Source: an uncultured Collinsella sp.
GTDB lineage: Bacteria > Actinomycetota > Coriobacteriia > Coriobacteriales > Coriobacteriaceae
Reading direction: 5' to 3'
Assembly: GCA_900547855.1 (NCBI GenBank)
Contig: URIK01000047.1
Span: forward strand, 1 to 12,502
DNA: 12,502 nucleotides
A program made the position numbers and the translations under genes. Within the stretch, counting starts at the first letter, position 1. Each line of letters starts with the position of its first letter. The notes under the pieces were generated by a model, which had not been told where the DNA came from, did not search any database, and saw only the letters and a program-made list of their open reading frames with translations. Shown in pieces: positions 6,759 to 12,502 of the stretch.

Positions 6759-6781
6759 AAAAGGCGAACGGTAGTCTCGCC
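6759..6781 (-). terminator. Intrinsic terminator downstream of the GntR-type gene
   Basis: On the minus strand GGCGA (6781-6777) and TCGCC (6767-6763) form a five-bp GC-rich stem with a nine-base loop, followed at once by TTTT (6762-6759). It starts 17 bases after the regulator stop. The stem is short, so read-through into dhuD is possible. Confidence 0.5.
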
Positions 6782-6797
6782 CTTGCCGTGCGGACGT

Positions 6798-7490
6798 CTA
6801 TTTGCTCTGTTCCTGCGCTCCCTCTGCGATCATGTTGCGGTTGTACACCAGATGCAGGTACATCGCGTCGTGCGCTGCGGTGGGATTGCGCGCGGCGATG
6901 GCGTCGGCCACGCCACGGTGGGTGCGGATGGTTTCCTCAACCAGCTTTTTGCCGGTCACGTCAATAAACAGGGGGACAGACGCCTTGAGCACGCCCATTA
7001 GGCGGGGAACGACGAGGTTGCCGCAGCTTTCGGCAATTGCGATGTGAAACGCGGTGTCGGCGGCAGAATAGTCTTCGTCCCGCGCGGCCAAGTGCTCGGA
7101 CTCATCGCAAAGCTCTTTAATGCAGATGATTTGATCGTCGGTCGCGTGCTCTGCGGCCATGCTGGCCATCTGCGGCTCGATCATAAAGCGCACTTCGAGC
7201 AGGTCGCGTGCCAGGCGCCTCTTGTCATCGATAAAGGTAAAGCCCAGCGGATCGTCGGCAACGCCGGGGTTTGATGCCACATAGGTGCCCGAGCCCTGCT
7301 TAATGCGCACGATGTTGCGCGACTGCAGCAGCTTCATAGCCTCGCGTACGGTGCTCCTGCCAGCACCCAGGCGCTCGACGAGCACAGCCTCCTTGGGCAG
7401 GCGGTCGCCTTGCTCAAGATGCTCATCCAGGATCAGTTGAATAATTTTCTCCGAAATCTGCTCGGGGAGTCCCGAATCGGCTCGTGCCAC
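6798..7490 (-). CDS. GntR-family transcriptional regulator, FadR subfamily (FCD domain)
   Basis: A 230-residue protein with GTG start (7490-7488) and GAGGTG five bases upstream. The winged helix spans about residues 10-72: EQISEKIIQLI, GDRLPKEAVLVERLGAGRST and VREAMKLLQSRNIVRIKQGS, ending in GTYV. The C-terminal FCD ligand domain has likely metal ligands D145 and H149 (DTAFH), H191 (RTHRG) and H213 (LHLVYN). FadR-type regulators with an intact FCD metal site commonly sense carboxylates and sugar acids such as gluconate, hexuronates or KDG. The gene is divergent from the GntP permease gene and upstream of dhuD on the same strand, so it is the natural local regulator. Repeated heptamers in the divergent promoter region (7515-7710) are the proposed binding sites. 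The effector is not predictable from sequence. Confidence 0.9.
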   Translation of the reverse strand: MARADSGLPEQISEKIIQLILDEHLEQGDRLPKEAVLVERLGAGRSTVREAMKLLQSRNIVRIKQGSGTYVASNPGVADDPLGFTFIDDKRRLARDLLEVRFMIEPQMASMAAEHATDDQIICIKELCDESEHLAARDEDYSAADTAFHIAIAESCGNLVVPRLMGVLKASVPLFIDVTGKKLVEETIRTHRGVADAIAARNPTAAHDAMYLHLVYNRNMIAEGAQEQSK

Positions 7491-7510
7491 GCTTCACCTC
7501 ATATCAAAAG

Positions 7511-7534
7511 AATTCATCAGAGCTATTCTAGCTC
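7511..7534 (-). promoter_or_regulatory. Candidate gntR promoter and operator half-site
   Basis: On the minus strand TAGAAT (7530-7525) is a possible -10, without a clear -35. It sits in the short inverted repeat gagct-attct-agctc (7520-7534). Just downstream TCTGATGAATT (7521-7511) repeats exactly the 11 bases found at 7704-7714 before the permease gene. This suggests autoregulation by the same protein. Confidence 0.4.
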
Positions 7535-7615
7535 ATTTAACAGAAGCCGCGGTGGTTCGCTCCGACAATGGAGAACTGTAAGTGGCCGTTTACCGTAAAA
7601 AACAGATCGTTCAGC

Positions 7616-7634
7616 AAATACATCAGATGTATTT
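7616..7634. promoter_or_regulatory. 19-bp perfect palindrome in the divergent gntR-gntP region
   Basis: aaatacatc-a-gatgtattt has perfect nine-base arms around a central A. It contains CATCAGA (7621-7627). It lies about 90 bases upstream of the permease start, and its size and symmetry suit a GntR-family dimer. Confidence 0.55.
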
Positions 7635-7655
7635 CGAATAAGTTTCCCTTTTAAA

Positions 7656-7710
7656 CATCAGACCTATTGAAAACGCGCTATAGTCTAAGCCGAATTCAAA
7701 AGGTCTGATG
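7656..7710 (+). promoter_or_regulatory. GntP promoter flanked by inverted operator half-sites
   Basis: catcagacct (7656-7665) and aggtctgatg (7701-7710) are a perfect ten-base inverted repeat 45 bases apart. Between them tatagt (7679-7684) is the best -10; the expected -35 position overlaps the left arm. The right arm would then lie just after the transcription start. This is a common arrangement for repression by a dimer or by looping. The ribosome site ggagga (7715-7720) precedes the ATG by three bases. Confidence 0.5.
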
Positions 7711-7723
7711 AATTGGAGGAAAG

Positions 7724-9085
7724 ATGTCAGACCCAACGTTTATGGCCGACCCCACCAGGCTGGTCATCGCCGCCATCGTGGGCATCGCGCTGCTGCTTGC
7801 GCTCATCATTAAGTTCAAGCTGCATCCTGTGCTTTCGATGATGGTCTCGGCGCTCGCGATCGGCATCGGCGCCGGTATGCCGCTCGACCTGGTGGCGGAC
7901 ACTGTCACCAAGGGCGTGGGAACCACGCTGCAAAACATCGCCCTGCTCATTGGCCTCGGCTCGATGTTTGGCCAGATTCTTGAGGAGAGCGGCGGCGCCA
8001 AGAAGATCGCCCAGACCTTCATCGATACCTTTGGGCAGGATCATTCCAGCTGGGCGCTGGGCATTACCGGTCTGGTTATCGGCACTACGGTGTTCTTTGA
8101 GGCCGGCGTGGTCGTTTTGATCCCACTTGCGTTTAGTGTGGCATCGCAGACCAAAAAGTCGACGCTCTACTACGGCATCGCGCTGCTCGCGGGACTTGCC
8201 GCTGGTTATGCGTTTGTGCCGCCATCGGCCGGGTCGGTTCTGGTCGCCGGCACGCTCGGTGTCGACCTGGGCACCATGATCCTCGTCGGTATCCCTACCG
8301 CCTTCATCGCCATGGCGATCGCCGGCGTCATCTGGGGTCGCAACGTGGGCGGTCGCATCTTTACCGATGTTCCGGAGCACTTTACCTCTGCCGAGGGCGC
8401 GAGCGACGAAAAGGAGCTTCCCTCCTTTGGCATGGTGCTTGCCATCGTGCTCACGCCGCTTTGTTTGATTTTGCTGGGCACGCTGTCCTCTTATATCCCC
8501 ATGCCCGCCGAGCTCGCCTCGATTCTCGCCTTCCTGGGCAAGCCGTTCGTCGCTTTGACGCTCGCCACGCTCGTCGCGATGTATCTGCTGGGCGCGCGCC
8601 GCGGCTACTCCGGCGCCGAGCTCAAGGCCTTGCTCGACCGCTCTCTTAAGCCCGTCGGCATGATCTTGCTGGTTATCGCTTGCGGCGGCGTCATTCGCTG
8701 GATGCTGCAGGACTGCGGCTTGGGCCAGGTTATTGGGCCCATGCTCGAGGCTTCACCGCTGCCCTTGGTGGTCGTTGCCTTTTTGATTGCCGTCATGGTG
8801 CGTGCCTCTGTTGGCAGCTCCATCGTCGCTATGACCATGGCATCGGGCATTATGGCCGCCATGCCCGCGGTCGCCGGCGCTTCGGTGCTCATGCGTGCCT
8901 CCATCTGTCTTGCTATCTGCGGCGGTGCCACGGCCCTCTCGCACGTCAACGATGCCGGTTTTTGGATGTGCTCCTCGTTCCTGGAGATTGACGAGAAAAC
9001 CACCCTCAAGTCCTGGACCATTATGGAGACGCTCATCGGCCTTTCGGGTCTTGCCTGCGCCCTGGTGATTTCGTTCTTCGCCTAG
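7724..9085 (+). CDS. GntP-family permease (gluconate/sugar-acid:H+ symporter type)
   Basis: A 453-residue hydrophobic membrane protein with about 12 or more predicted membrane segments. The first is at about residues 13-30 and the last is IGLSGLACALVISFFA. Family signatures include IIKFKLHPVLSMM, the GIGAGMP loop, GLGSMFGQILEESGGAKKIA (96-115), TTVFFEAGVVVLIPLAF and SHVNDAGFWM near the C-terminus. GntP proteins import gluconate, other aldonates, fructuronate or related hydroxy acids with protons across the cytoplasmic membrane. The neighbouring dehydratase downstream and the divergent FadR-type regulator support a sugar-acid substrate. The start has GGAGGA three bases upstream. It likely forms an operon with the dehydratase, although a 108-base gap separates them. 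The substrate could also be an unsaturated-uronate-derived ketoacid. Confidence 0.9.
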   Translation: MSDPTFMADPTRLVIAAIVGIALLLALIIKFKLHPVLSMMVSALAIGIGAGMPLDLVADTVTKGVGTTLQNIALLIGLGSMFGQILEESGGAKKIAQTFIDTFGQDHSSWALGITGLVIGTTVFFEAGVVVLIPLAFSVASQTKKSTLYYGIALLAGLAAGYAFVPPSAGSVLVAGTLGVDLGTMILVGIPTAFIAMAIAGVIWGRNVGGRIFTDVPEHFTSAEGASDEKELPSFGMVLAIVLTPLCLILLGTLSSYIPMPAELASILAFLGKPFVALTLATLVAMYLLGARRGYSGAELKALLDRSLKPVGMILLVIACGGVIRWMLQDCGLGQVIGPMLEASPLPLVVVAFLIAVMVRASVGSSIVAMTMASGIMAAMPAVAGASVLMRASICLAICGGATALSHVNDAGFWMCSSFLEIDEKTTLKSWTIMETLIGLSGLACALVISFFA

Positions 9086-9149
9086 TTCGCGTAGCTAAGC
9101 ATCTTTTGCCGAGGGCATCGCTCGGTACCCATTTACACCTGATTCATTA

Positions 9150-9169
9150 ACCAACGATTGGTACAACCG
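9150..9169. promoter_or_regulatory. Possible operator/promoter upstream of the dehydratase gene
   Basis: accaa-cga-ttggt (9150-9162) is an inverted repeat. It overlaps tggtacaaccg (9159-9169), which matches the general FadR-subfamily operator TnGTnnnACnA at all but the last base. tgg tacaac at 9159-9167 could also act as an extended -10. A short hairpin, ccgag/ctcgg (9109-9125), lies upstream without a T-run. These hints suggest some independent control of the second gene. Confidence 0.3.
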
Positions 9170-9193
9170 TTCAAATCAAAAGAGGAGAGCATC

Positions 9194-10972
9194 ATGGACG
9201 AGAAGACCAAGGCACAGATTCAGCAGGAGGCAGCCGACCTGGTTGTCAAGCTGCAGCCGCGTTCCGGCAAGTTTCGCACCATCAGCCCCGAGATGGACCC
9301 GCTGCGTCTGGGCTCTGGCTGGTCCATCGAGGATCTGGACAAGCCGCAGGTCATTATCGAGTCGACGTTCGGCGACTCGCACCCGGGTTCTGCCGGCCTG
9401 TTTGATCTGGTCGAGGAGGTCCGTGCTGGCGTTGCCGAGGCTGGCGGTCACGGTGCTCGTTACTTCTGCACCGACATTTGCGACGGCGAGGCCCAGGGCC
9501 ACGACGGCATTAACTACTCGCTGCCCAGTCGCGACATGATCGCCAACATGATCGAGATTCATGCCAAGGCCACCCCGTTCGACGCCGGCGTCTTTGTCGC
9601 CAGCTGCGATAAGGGCCTGCCTGCGAACCTCATGGCCATGGGTCGCATCAACATCCCCTCCATCGTCGTTACCGGCGGCGTCATGGATGCAGGCCCTGAC
9701 CTGCTGACCCTGGAGCAGCTCGGCGCGATTTCTGCCCGCTACGAGCGCGGCGAGATCTCTCGCGAGGAGCTTGAGTTTGCCAAGCACAACGCATGTCCCA
9801 GCTGCGGCGCCTGCTCCTTTATGGGCACCGCGTCGACCATGCAGGTTACCGCCGAGGCCCTGGGCCTTATGCTCCCCGGCACGGCCCTGCTGCCCGCAAC
9901 CAGCTCCGATCTGCGTGAGTTTGCGCGCGAGGCTGGCCGTCAGTCCGTGTGGCTCTCCGAGCACAACCTGTGCCCCCGCGACATCGTGACCAAGGAATCC
10001 TTCGAGAACCTCATCATGGTCCACGGCGCCATCTCCGGTTCCACCAACTCGCTGCTGCACATTCCCGCGATCGCCCGCGAGTTTGGCATCGAGATGTCCG
10101 CCGACGATTTCGATCGCCTGCACCGTGGCGCCCACTACCTGCTCAACGTTCGCCCCGCAGGCGAGTGGCCGGCGCAGTTCTTCTACTATGCGGGCGGCGT
10201 GCCGCGCATTATGGAGGAGATCAAGTCGATGCTCCACCTCGACGTTATGACCGTCACCGGCAAGACTCTCGGCGAGAACCTCGAGGACCTCAAGAACAAC
10301 GGTTACTACGAGAAGTGCGGTCGTTACCTTGAGAAGTGGAATCTCAAGCGCGAGGACATTATCCGTCCGTTTGACCAGGCCTTCGGCACCGACGGTTCCA
10401 TCGCCATCCTCCACGGCAATCTTGCTCCCGAGGGCGCGGTCGTCAAGCACACCGTCGTTCCGCGCGAGATGTTCCAGGCTACGCTCAAGGCCCGTCCGTT
10501 CGACTGCGAGGAGGACGCCATTCACGCCGTCCTGACGCACGAGGTCAAGCCCGGCGATGCCGTTATCATTCGCTATGAGGGACCCAAGGGTTCCGGTATG
10601 CCCGAGATGTTCTACACCACCGAAGCTATCGCCAGCGACCCCGAGCTGGGCGCGAGCATTGCCCTGATCACTGACGGCCGCTTCTCCGGCGCCTCCAAGG
10701 GCCCGGCTATCGGTCACGTTTCGCCCGAGGCCGCTGTGGGCGGTCCGATTGCCCTGATTGAGGAGGGCGACCTTATCCGAATCAACATCCCCGAGCGCTC
10801 GCTGTCCATCGTGGGCATCGCCGGCAAGGAGATGGAGCCGGCCGAGGTCGACGCCGTCCTGGCCGAGCGCCGAGCCGCTTGGAAGCCCAAGGCTAATCGT
10901 TACACCTCCGGCACGCTCAAGTTCTTTACCGAGCATGCGGTTTCCGCCATTCAGGGCGGCTACATGGAGTAG
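9194..10972 (+). CDS. IlvD/Edd-family dehydratase, probable sugar-acid (aldonate) dehydratase
   Basis: A 592-residue protein. ATG at 9194 follows agaggagag (9181-9189) by four bases; a TTG twelve codons earlier (9158) has no ribosome site. Family motifs: SDGxxxGHxG-like CDGEAQGHDG (96-105), CDKGLPANLMAMG (138-150, with the metal-binding CDK), CPSCGACSFMGTASTM (201-216) and TDGRFSGASKGPAIGHVSPEA (493-513). Members use an Fe-S cluster and Mg2+ to dehydrate dihydroxy acids or aldonates to 2-keto-3-deoxy acids. The position where IlvD has its first cluster cysteine (PCNxHL) reads HPGSAGLF (63-70), so that ligand appears absent, while C92 and C96 are extra nearby cysteines. Downstream of a GntP permease and in a sugar-acid region, an aldonate substrate is more likely than the branched-chain amino acid intermediate. 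The 11101-11142 hairpin ends the unit. Confidence 0.85.
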   Translation: MDEKTKAQIQQEAADLVVKLQPRSGKFRTISPEMDPLRLGSGWSIEDLDKPQVIIESTFGDSHPGSAGLFDLVEEVRAGVAEAGGHGARYFCTDICDGEAQGHDGINYSLPSRDMIANMIEIHAKATPFDAGVFVASCDKGLPANLMAMGRINIPSIVVTGGVMDAGPDLLTLEQLGAISARYERGEISREELEFAKHNACPSCGACSFMGTASTMQVTAEALGLMLPGTALLPATSSDLREFAREAGRQSVWLSEHNLCPRDIVTKESFENLIMVHGAISGSTNSLLHIPAIAREFGIEMSADDFDRLHRGAHYLLNVRPAGEWPAQFFYYAGGVPRIMEEIKSMLHLDVMTVTGKTLGENLEDLKNNGYYEKCGRYLEKWNLKREDIIRPFDQAFGTDGSIAILHGNLAPEGAVVKHTVVPREMFQATLKARPFDCEEDAIHAVLTHEVKPGDAVIIRYEGPKGSGMPEMFYTTEAIASDPELGASIALITDGRFSGASKGPAIGHVSPEAAVGGPIALIEEGDLIRINIPERSLSIVGIAGKEMEPAEVDAVLAERRAAWKPKANRYTSGTLKFFTEHAVSAIQGGYME

Positions 10973-11100
10973 CGCCCGTGCGCATCGATTCCCTCTCATA
11001 GATGTGCGGCACAAAGAACCCCGAGTTCAGCCACGTCACCGGGGCGCGTTGTTCAGCGCCGCCGGGGCGCTCCACTCAAACGACAAGAGACGTCTTACGC

Positions 11101-11142
11101 AAGCGCCCGCGTCCGTGGATAAAACCACGGGCGTGGGCGCTT
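11101..11142 (+). terminator. Strong hairpin terminator between convergent genes
   Basis: aagcgcccgcgtccgtgg (11101-11118) and ccacgggcgtgggcgctt (11125-11142) pair over all 18 positions as plus-strand RNA, two of them G-U, with a six-base loop ataaaa. The tail cactttatt is only moderately T-rich. In minus-strand RNA the two wobble pairs become mismatches, so the structure favours ending the dehydratase transcript. The 128 bases before it (10973-11100) show only a small hairpin agcgcc/ggcgct (11055-11071) and no gene. Confidence 0.75.
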
Positions 11143-11161
11143 CACTTTATTCCCAGCCGCT

Positions 11162-11503
11162 TTATTCCCAGCCCTTCCACACGTCAGGCTCGTAGCCAAC
11201 GGTTGCCTGGCGGCCGTTGCGAACGATGGGCTCACGAAGAATCTGCTGGTTATCGAGCACCTTTTCGAACTTCTGGTCGGCAGCAAGATACTGTACGAGC
11301 GCAACCGTGTCGGCATCTTTCGCCTTTGGATCGATCACAGCGTCGATCCCGCCGACGGCGCGCGCCACGCTTTCGAGCTCGCCTTTGCTCATCCCCTTTT
11401 CCTTCAAGTCGATGAACTGGAACTTCACACGACGTTCCTTGAAATAGCGCTGCGCCTTCTTAGTATCGAAGCTTTTCTTCGTGCCGAATATCTGGATGTT
11501 CAT
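11162..11503 (-). CDS. ArsC/Spx-like thioredoxin-fold protein lacking cysteine
   Basis: A 113-residue protein starting MNIQIFGTKKSFDTKKAQRY, with GAAGG upstream of the ATG. The length and the ends of the fold match the ArsC/Spx/YffB family: the N-terminal beta strand with FGTKKSFDTKKA, then FIDLKEKGMSKGEL, then REPIVRNGRQATVGYEPDVW. In related proteins I remember, the loop reads KKCFDTKKA; here S11 replaces that cysteine, and there is no cysteine anywhere in the protein. Classical thiol-based arsenate reduction or redox sensing is therefore unlikely. It may be a binding or regulatory relative. The gene is convergent with the dehydratase and divergent from the efflux unit, so it looks like an independent unit. 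No arsenic-resistance gene is nearby. Confidence 0.8.
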   Translation of the reverse strand: MNIQIFGTKKSFDTKKAQRYFKERRVKFQFIDLKEKGMSKGELESVARAVGGIDAVIDPKAKDADTVALVQYLAADQKFEKVLDNQQILREPIVRNGRQATVGYEPDVWKGWE

Positions 11504-11787
11504 ACGTACCGCCTTCGCTCAATTCTCGTCCGTCCATGATACGACAAGGGAGCCGAGCAAAAACAGAGCAGGCGGAGATGGAGGAGGACGGCGACCGACC
11601 GTCGGCAAGAGTCGGCCGGATCGGACTGGCGCCCAGCGCGCGCCGGCGACACGCTCGCAGCTGCACACATAGCCGATGTACAAGCTCGCCGCGGCGTTCC
11701 CTCGCCCCGCGGTGTGGCGATAGAGAAGCACGCCACCCGTCAACGATGGCGCCTCGGTGAGGAAAATCAACGTCTGGGTTACATCCC
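11504..11787. other. Intergenic region without recognised gene
   Basis: About 284 bases between the ArsC-like start and the efflux promoter. Short open frames exist on both strands, but none has a ribosome site or recognisable protein character. The stretch is GC-rich with small inverted repeats, for example ccga-ccg-tcgg near 11596. The promoter of the ArsC-like gene should lie in the right half of 11504-11570; ttgtcg and tatcat on the minus strand are weak candidates. Confidence 0.5.
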
Positions 11788-11816
11788 TTGAAAGGGGCGA
11801 AGACGGCTGCTAGAAT
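11788..11816 (+). promoter_or_regulatory. Near-consensus sigma70-type promoter for the efflux unit
   Basis: TTGAAA (11788-11793), a 17-base spacer, then TAGAAT (11811-11816), preceded by TGC as an extended -10. Both hexamers differ from consensus at one position. The predicted start is near 11823, about 200 bases before the transporter ATG, so the transcript has a long leader. Confidence 0.75.
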
Positions 11817-11827
11817 ACCTCCCCGCT

Positions 11828-11941
11828 ATGAAGGATTTGACCAAAGCATACATCGCATTTCGGCGGCCCCTGGTATACGGGGCCTCTCCTGTTGTTCCCC
11901 AAGTGCGCTCTGAGCAGCCGCTTTCTTCCTGTCGTATCTGA
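11828..11941 (+). CDS. Possible 37-residue leader peptide upstream of the MFS gene
   Basis: ATG at 11828 opens a 37-codon frame ending TGA at 11939-11941, all within the long leader of the efflux unit. It begins MKDLTKAYIAFRRPLVYG and ends SSCRI. The predicted transcription start is only about five bases before the ATG, so it would be translated leaderless, which is common in actinobacteria. The codons CGG CGG CCC for Arg-Arg-Pro (residues 12-14) enter the 5' arm of a hairpin (11865-11884). This is the layout expected for ribosome-controlled attenuation of a resistance gene. I do not recognise the peptide as a named leader, and it could be a chance frame. Confidence 0.45.
   Translation: MKDLTKAYIAFRRPLVYGASPVVPQVRSEQPLSSCRI
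11865..11884 (+). promoter_or_regulatory. Leader hairpin, possible attenuator element
   Basis: ggcccc (11865-11870) and ggggcc (11879-11884) form a perfect GC stem around tggtatac. The gggg (11879-11882) could instead pair with cccc at 11897-11900, giving two exclusive folds. A second hairpin atgcacg/cgtgcat (11941-11947 and 11955-11961) follows, with the T-rich tail gttattt, and starts at the leader stop codon. Confidence 0.4.
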
Positions 11942-12023
11942 TGCACGCATAGCACGTGCATGTTATTTCGCCCGTGGGCCGGCGCGCCTTCGGCGAAGAA
12001 TCGAATAGATACGAAGGAAGCTT

Positions 12024-12464
12024 ATGTCTGATAATTGTACGGTCGCGCCCGCCAATGGGCGCATTACCGGTACCCAGATCCGCATCGTCGCGGTCGTCGT
12101 CCTGGGTGCCTTCTTGGCGCTACTGAACCAAACGGTGATGTCGCCTGCGCTGCCGGTCATCATGTCCGATTTCGCCATCGATGCCTCGACTGCCCAGTGG
12201 ATCATGTCCATATACCCGCTGGTGAGCGGCATCATGGTCCCCGTTTCGGCGTTCCTTATCGACAAGTTCAGCACCCGCGCGCTATTCTTCGGGGCGACGC
12301 TGGTGTTCGCGCTGGGCACGCTGCTGTGCGCCGCAGCCCCTGATTTCCTGTTCCTCATCATCGGTCGCGTGTTGCAAGCGGCGGGCTCAGGCGTGCTCAT
12401 GCCGCTTGTCTCGGTGGTTCCCATGCTGGTGTTCCCCGTCGAGAAACGAGGAACGGCTATGGGC
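12024..12464 (+). CDS. DHA2-type MFS drug efflux transporter, N-terminal part only
   Basis: ATG at 12024 follows aaggaag (12014-12020) by three bases. The frame is open for 147 genomic codons and is then cut by the adapter; family members have about 450-500 residues and 14 membrane segments. Visible segments are about 20-38, 57-79, 86-104 and 109-136. Family motifs: LNQTVMSPALPVI (34-46, the LDxTVVNVALP element of DHA2 transporters), SAFLIDKFSTR (75-85, motif A region) and GRVLQAAGSGVLMPL (114-128). EmrB/QacA-type transporters export drugs or other toxic amphiphiles by proton exchange. The long leader with a short ORF and hairpins suggests drug-inducible expression. The substrate is unknown. 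Confidence 0.88.
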
Positions 12465-12502
12465 CTGTCTCTTATACACATCTCCGAGCCCACGAGACGC
12501 TC
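12465..12502 (+). other. Nextera read-2 adapter and start of i7 index (not genomic)
   Basis: ctgtctcttatacacatct (12465-12483) is the reverse complement of the Tn5 mosaic end, ccgagcccacgagac (12484-12498) is the read-2 adapter part, and gctc (12499-12502) are the first index bases (consistent with Nextera N714 from memory). A minus-strand frame starting here gives the contaminant peptide MGSEMCIRDR. Confidence 0.98.

Noticed and set aside
9194..10972. Assignment as the biosynthetic dihydroxy-acid dehydratase IlvD
   Set aside because: Family motifs fit, but the altered first cysteine motif and the GntP/FadR-type neighbourhood favour a sugar-acid dehydratase; no other branched-chain amino acid genes are present.
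9176..11014. Minus-strand open frame of 612 codons opposite the dehydratase
   Set aside because: Antisense shadow of a well-conserved gene; no ribosome site or recognisable domain.
11519..11770. Small minus-strand frame of 83 codons between the ArsC-like gene and the efflux unit
   Set aside because: TTG start with no ribosome site, no recognisable protein features, in a GC-rich spacer.
11963..12493. Minus-strand frame opposite the MFS gene
   Set aside because: It starts within the read-2 adapter (MGSEMCIRDR) and is antisense to a clear transporter.

Overview
This is a 12.5-kb assembled fragment of a GC-rich bacterial genome. The style fits an anaerobic gut actinobacterium of the Coriobacteriia, most likely Collinsella: GC-rich codon use, GTG starts, AAGG-type ribosome sites, sugar-acid genes and stand-alone flavin/Fe-S oxidoreductases. 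This assignment rests on recognition of protein and repeat style, not on a search. Both ends are not genomic. Bases 1-49 are an Illumina P5/i5 index/Nextera read-1 adapter and bases 12465-12502 are the Nextera read-2 adapter plus the start of an i7 index. The genomic insert is therefore 50-12464, and the first and last genes are cut by adapter.

Layout. (a) 50-2780, plus strand: the C-terminal part of a GH105 unsaturated-uronyl hydrolase, a closely coupled sugar phosphate isomerase/epimerase-type TIM barrel, and a stand-alone GltD-like Fe-S/FAD/NAD(P) oxidoreductase. (b) 2978-4927, plus: a three-cofactor Old Yellow Enzyme-type reductase (FMN, Fe-S, FAD) behind its own extended -10 promoter. 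(c) 5046-7490, minus: genes read in the order GntR/FadR-type regulator, KduD/DhuD-like dehydrogenase, RpiB/LacAB-family (DhuI-like) isomerase. (d) 7724-10972, plus, divergent from the regulator: a GntP-family permease and an IlvD/Edd-family sugar-acid dehydratase. (e) 11162-11503, minus: a cysteine-free ArsC/Spx-like protein. (f) 11788-12464, plus: a near-consensus promoter, a short leader ORF with a hairpin, and the N-terminal part of a DHA2-type drug efflux MFS transporter.

How the genes fit together. The GH105 enzyme would release 4,5-unsaturated uronic acid from pectin- or glycosaminoglycan-derived disaccharides. The DhuI-like isomerase and DhuD-like reductase would carry the resulting 4-deoxy-5-ketouronate to 2-keto-3-deoxygluconate (KDG). 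GntP plus the dehydratase would bring in an aldonate and dehydrate it, plausibly also to KDG. The two branches would then meet at KDG, but no KDG kinase or KDPG aldolase lies in the window. The divergent gntR-gntP intergenic region carries four copies of the heptamer CATCAGA/TCTGATG, two of them in an inverted repeat around the gntP promoter. The dhuD upstream region instead carries LacI-type CG-centred palindromes, which suggests a second regulator.

Other structure: two 67-bp copies of a palindromic intergenic repeat (2797-2863 and 5711-5777), several intrinsic terminators between convergent genes, and no mobile element, CRISPR array, tRNA or rRNA that I can see.
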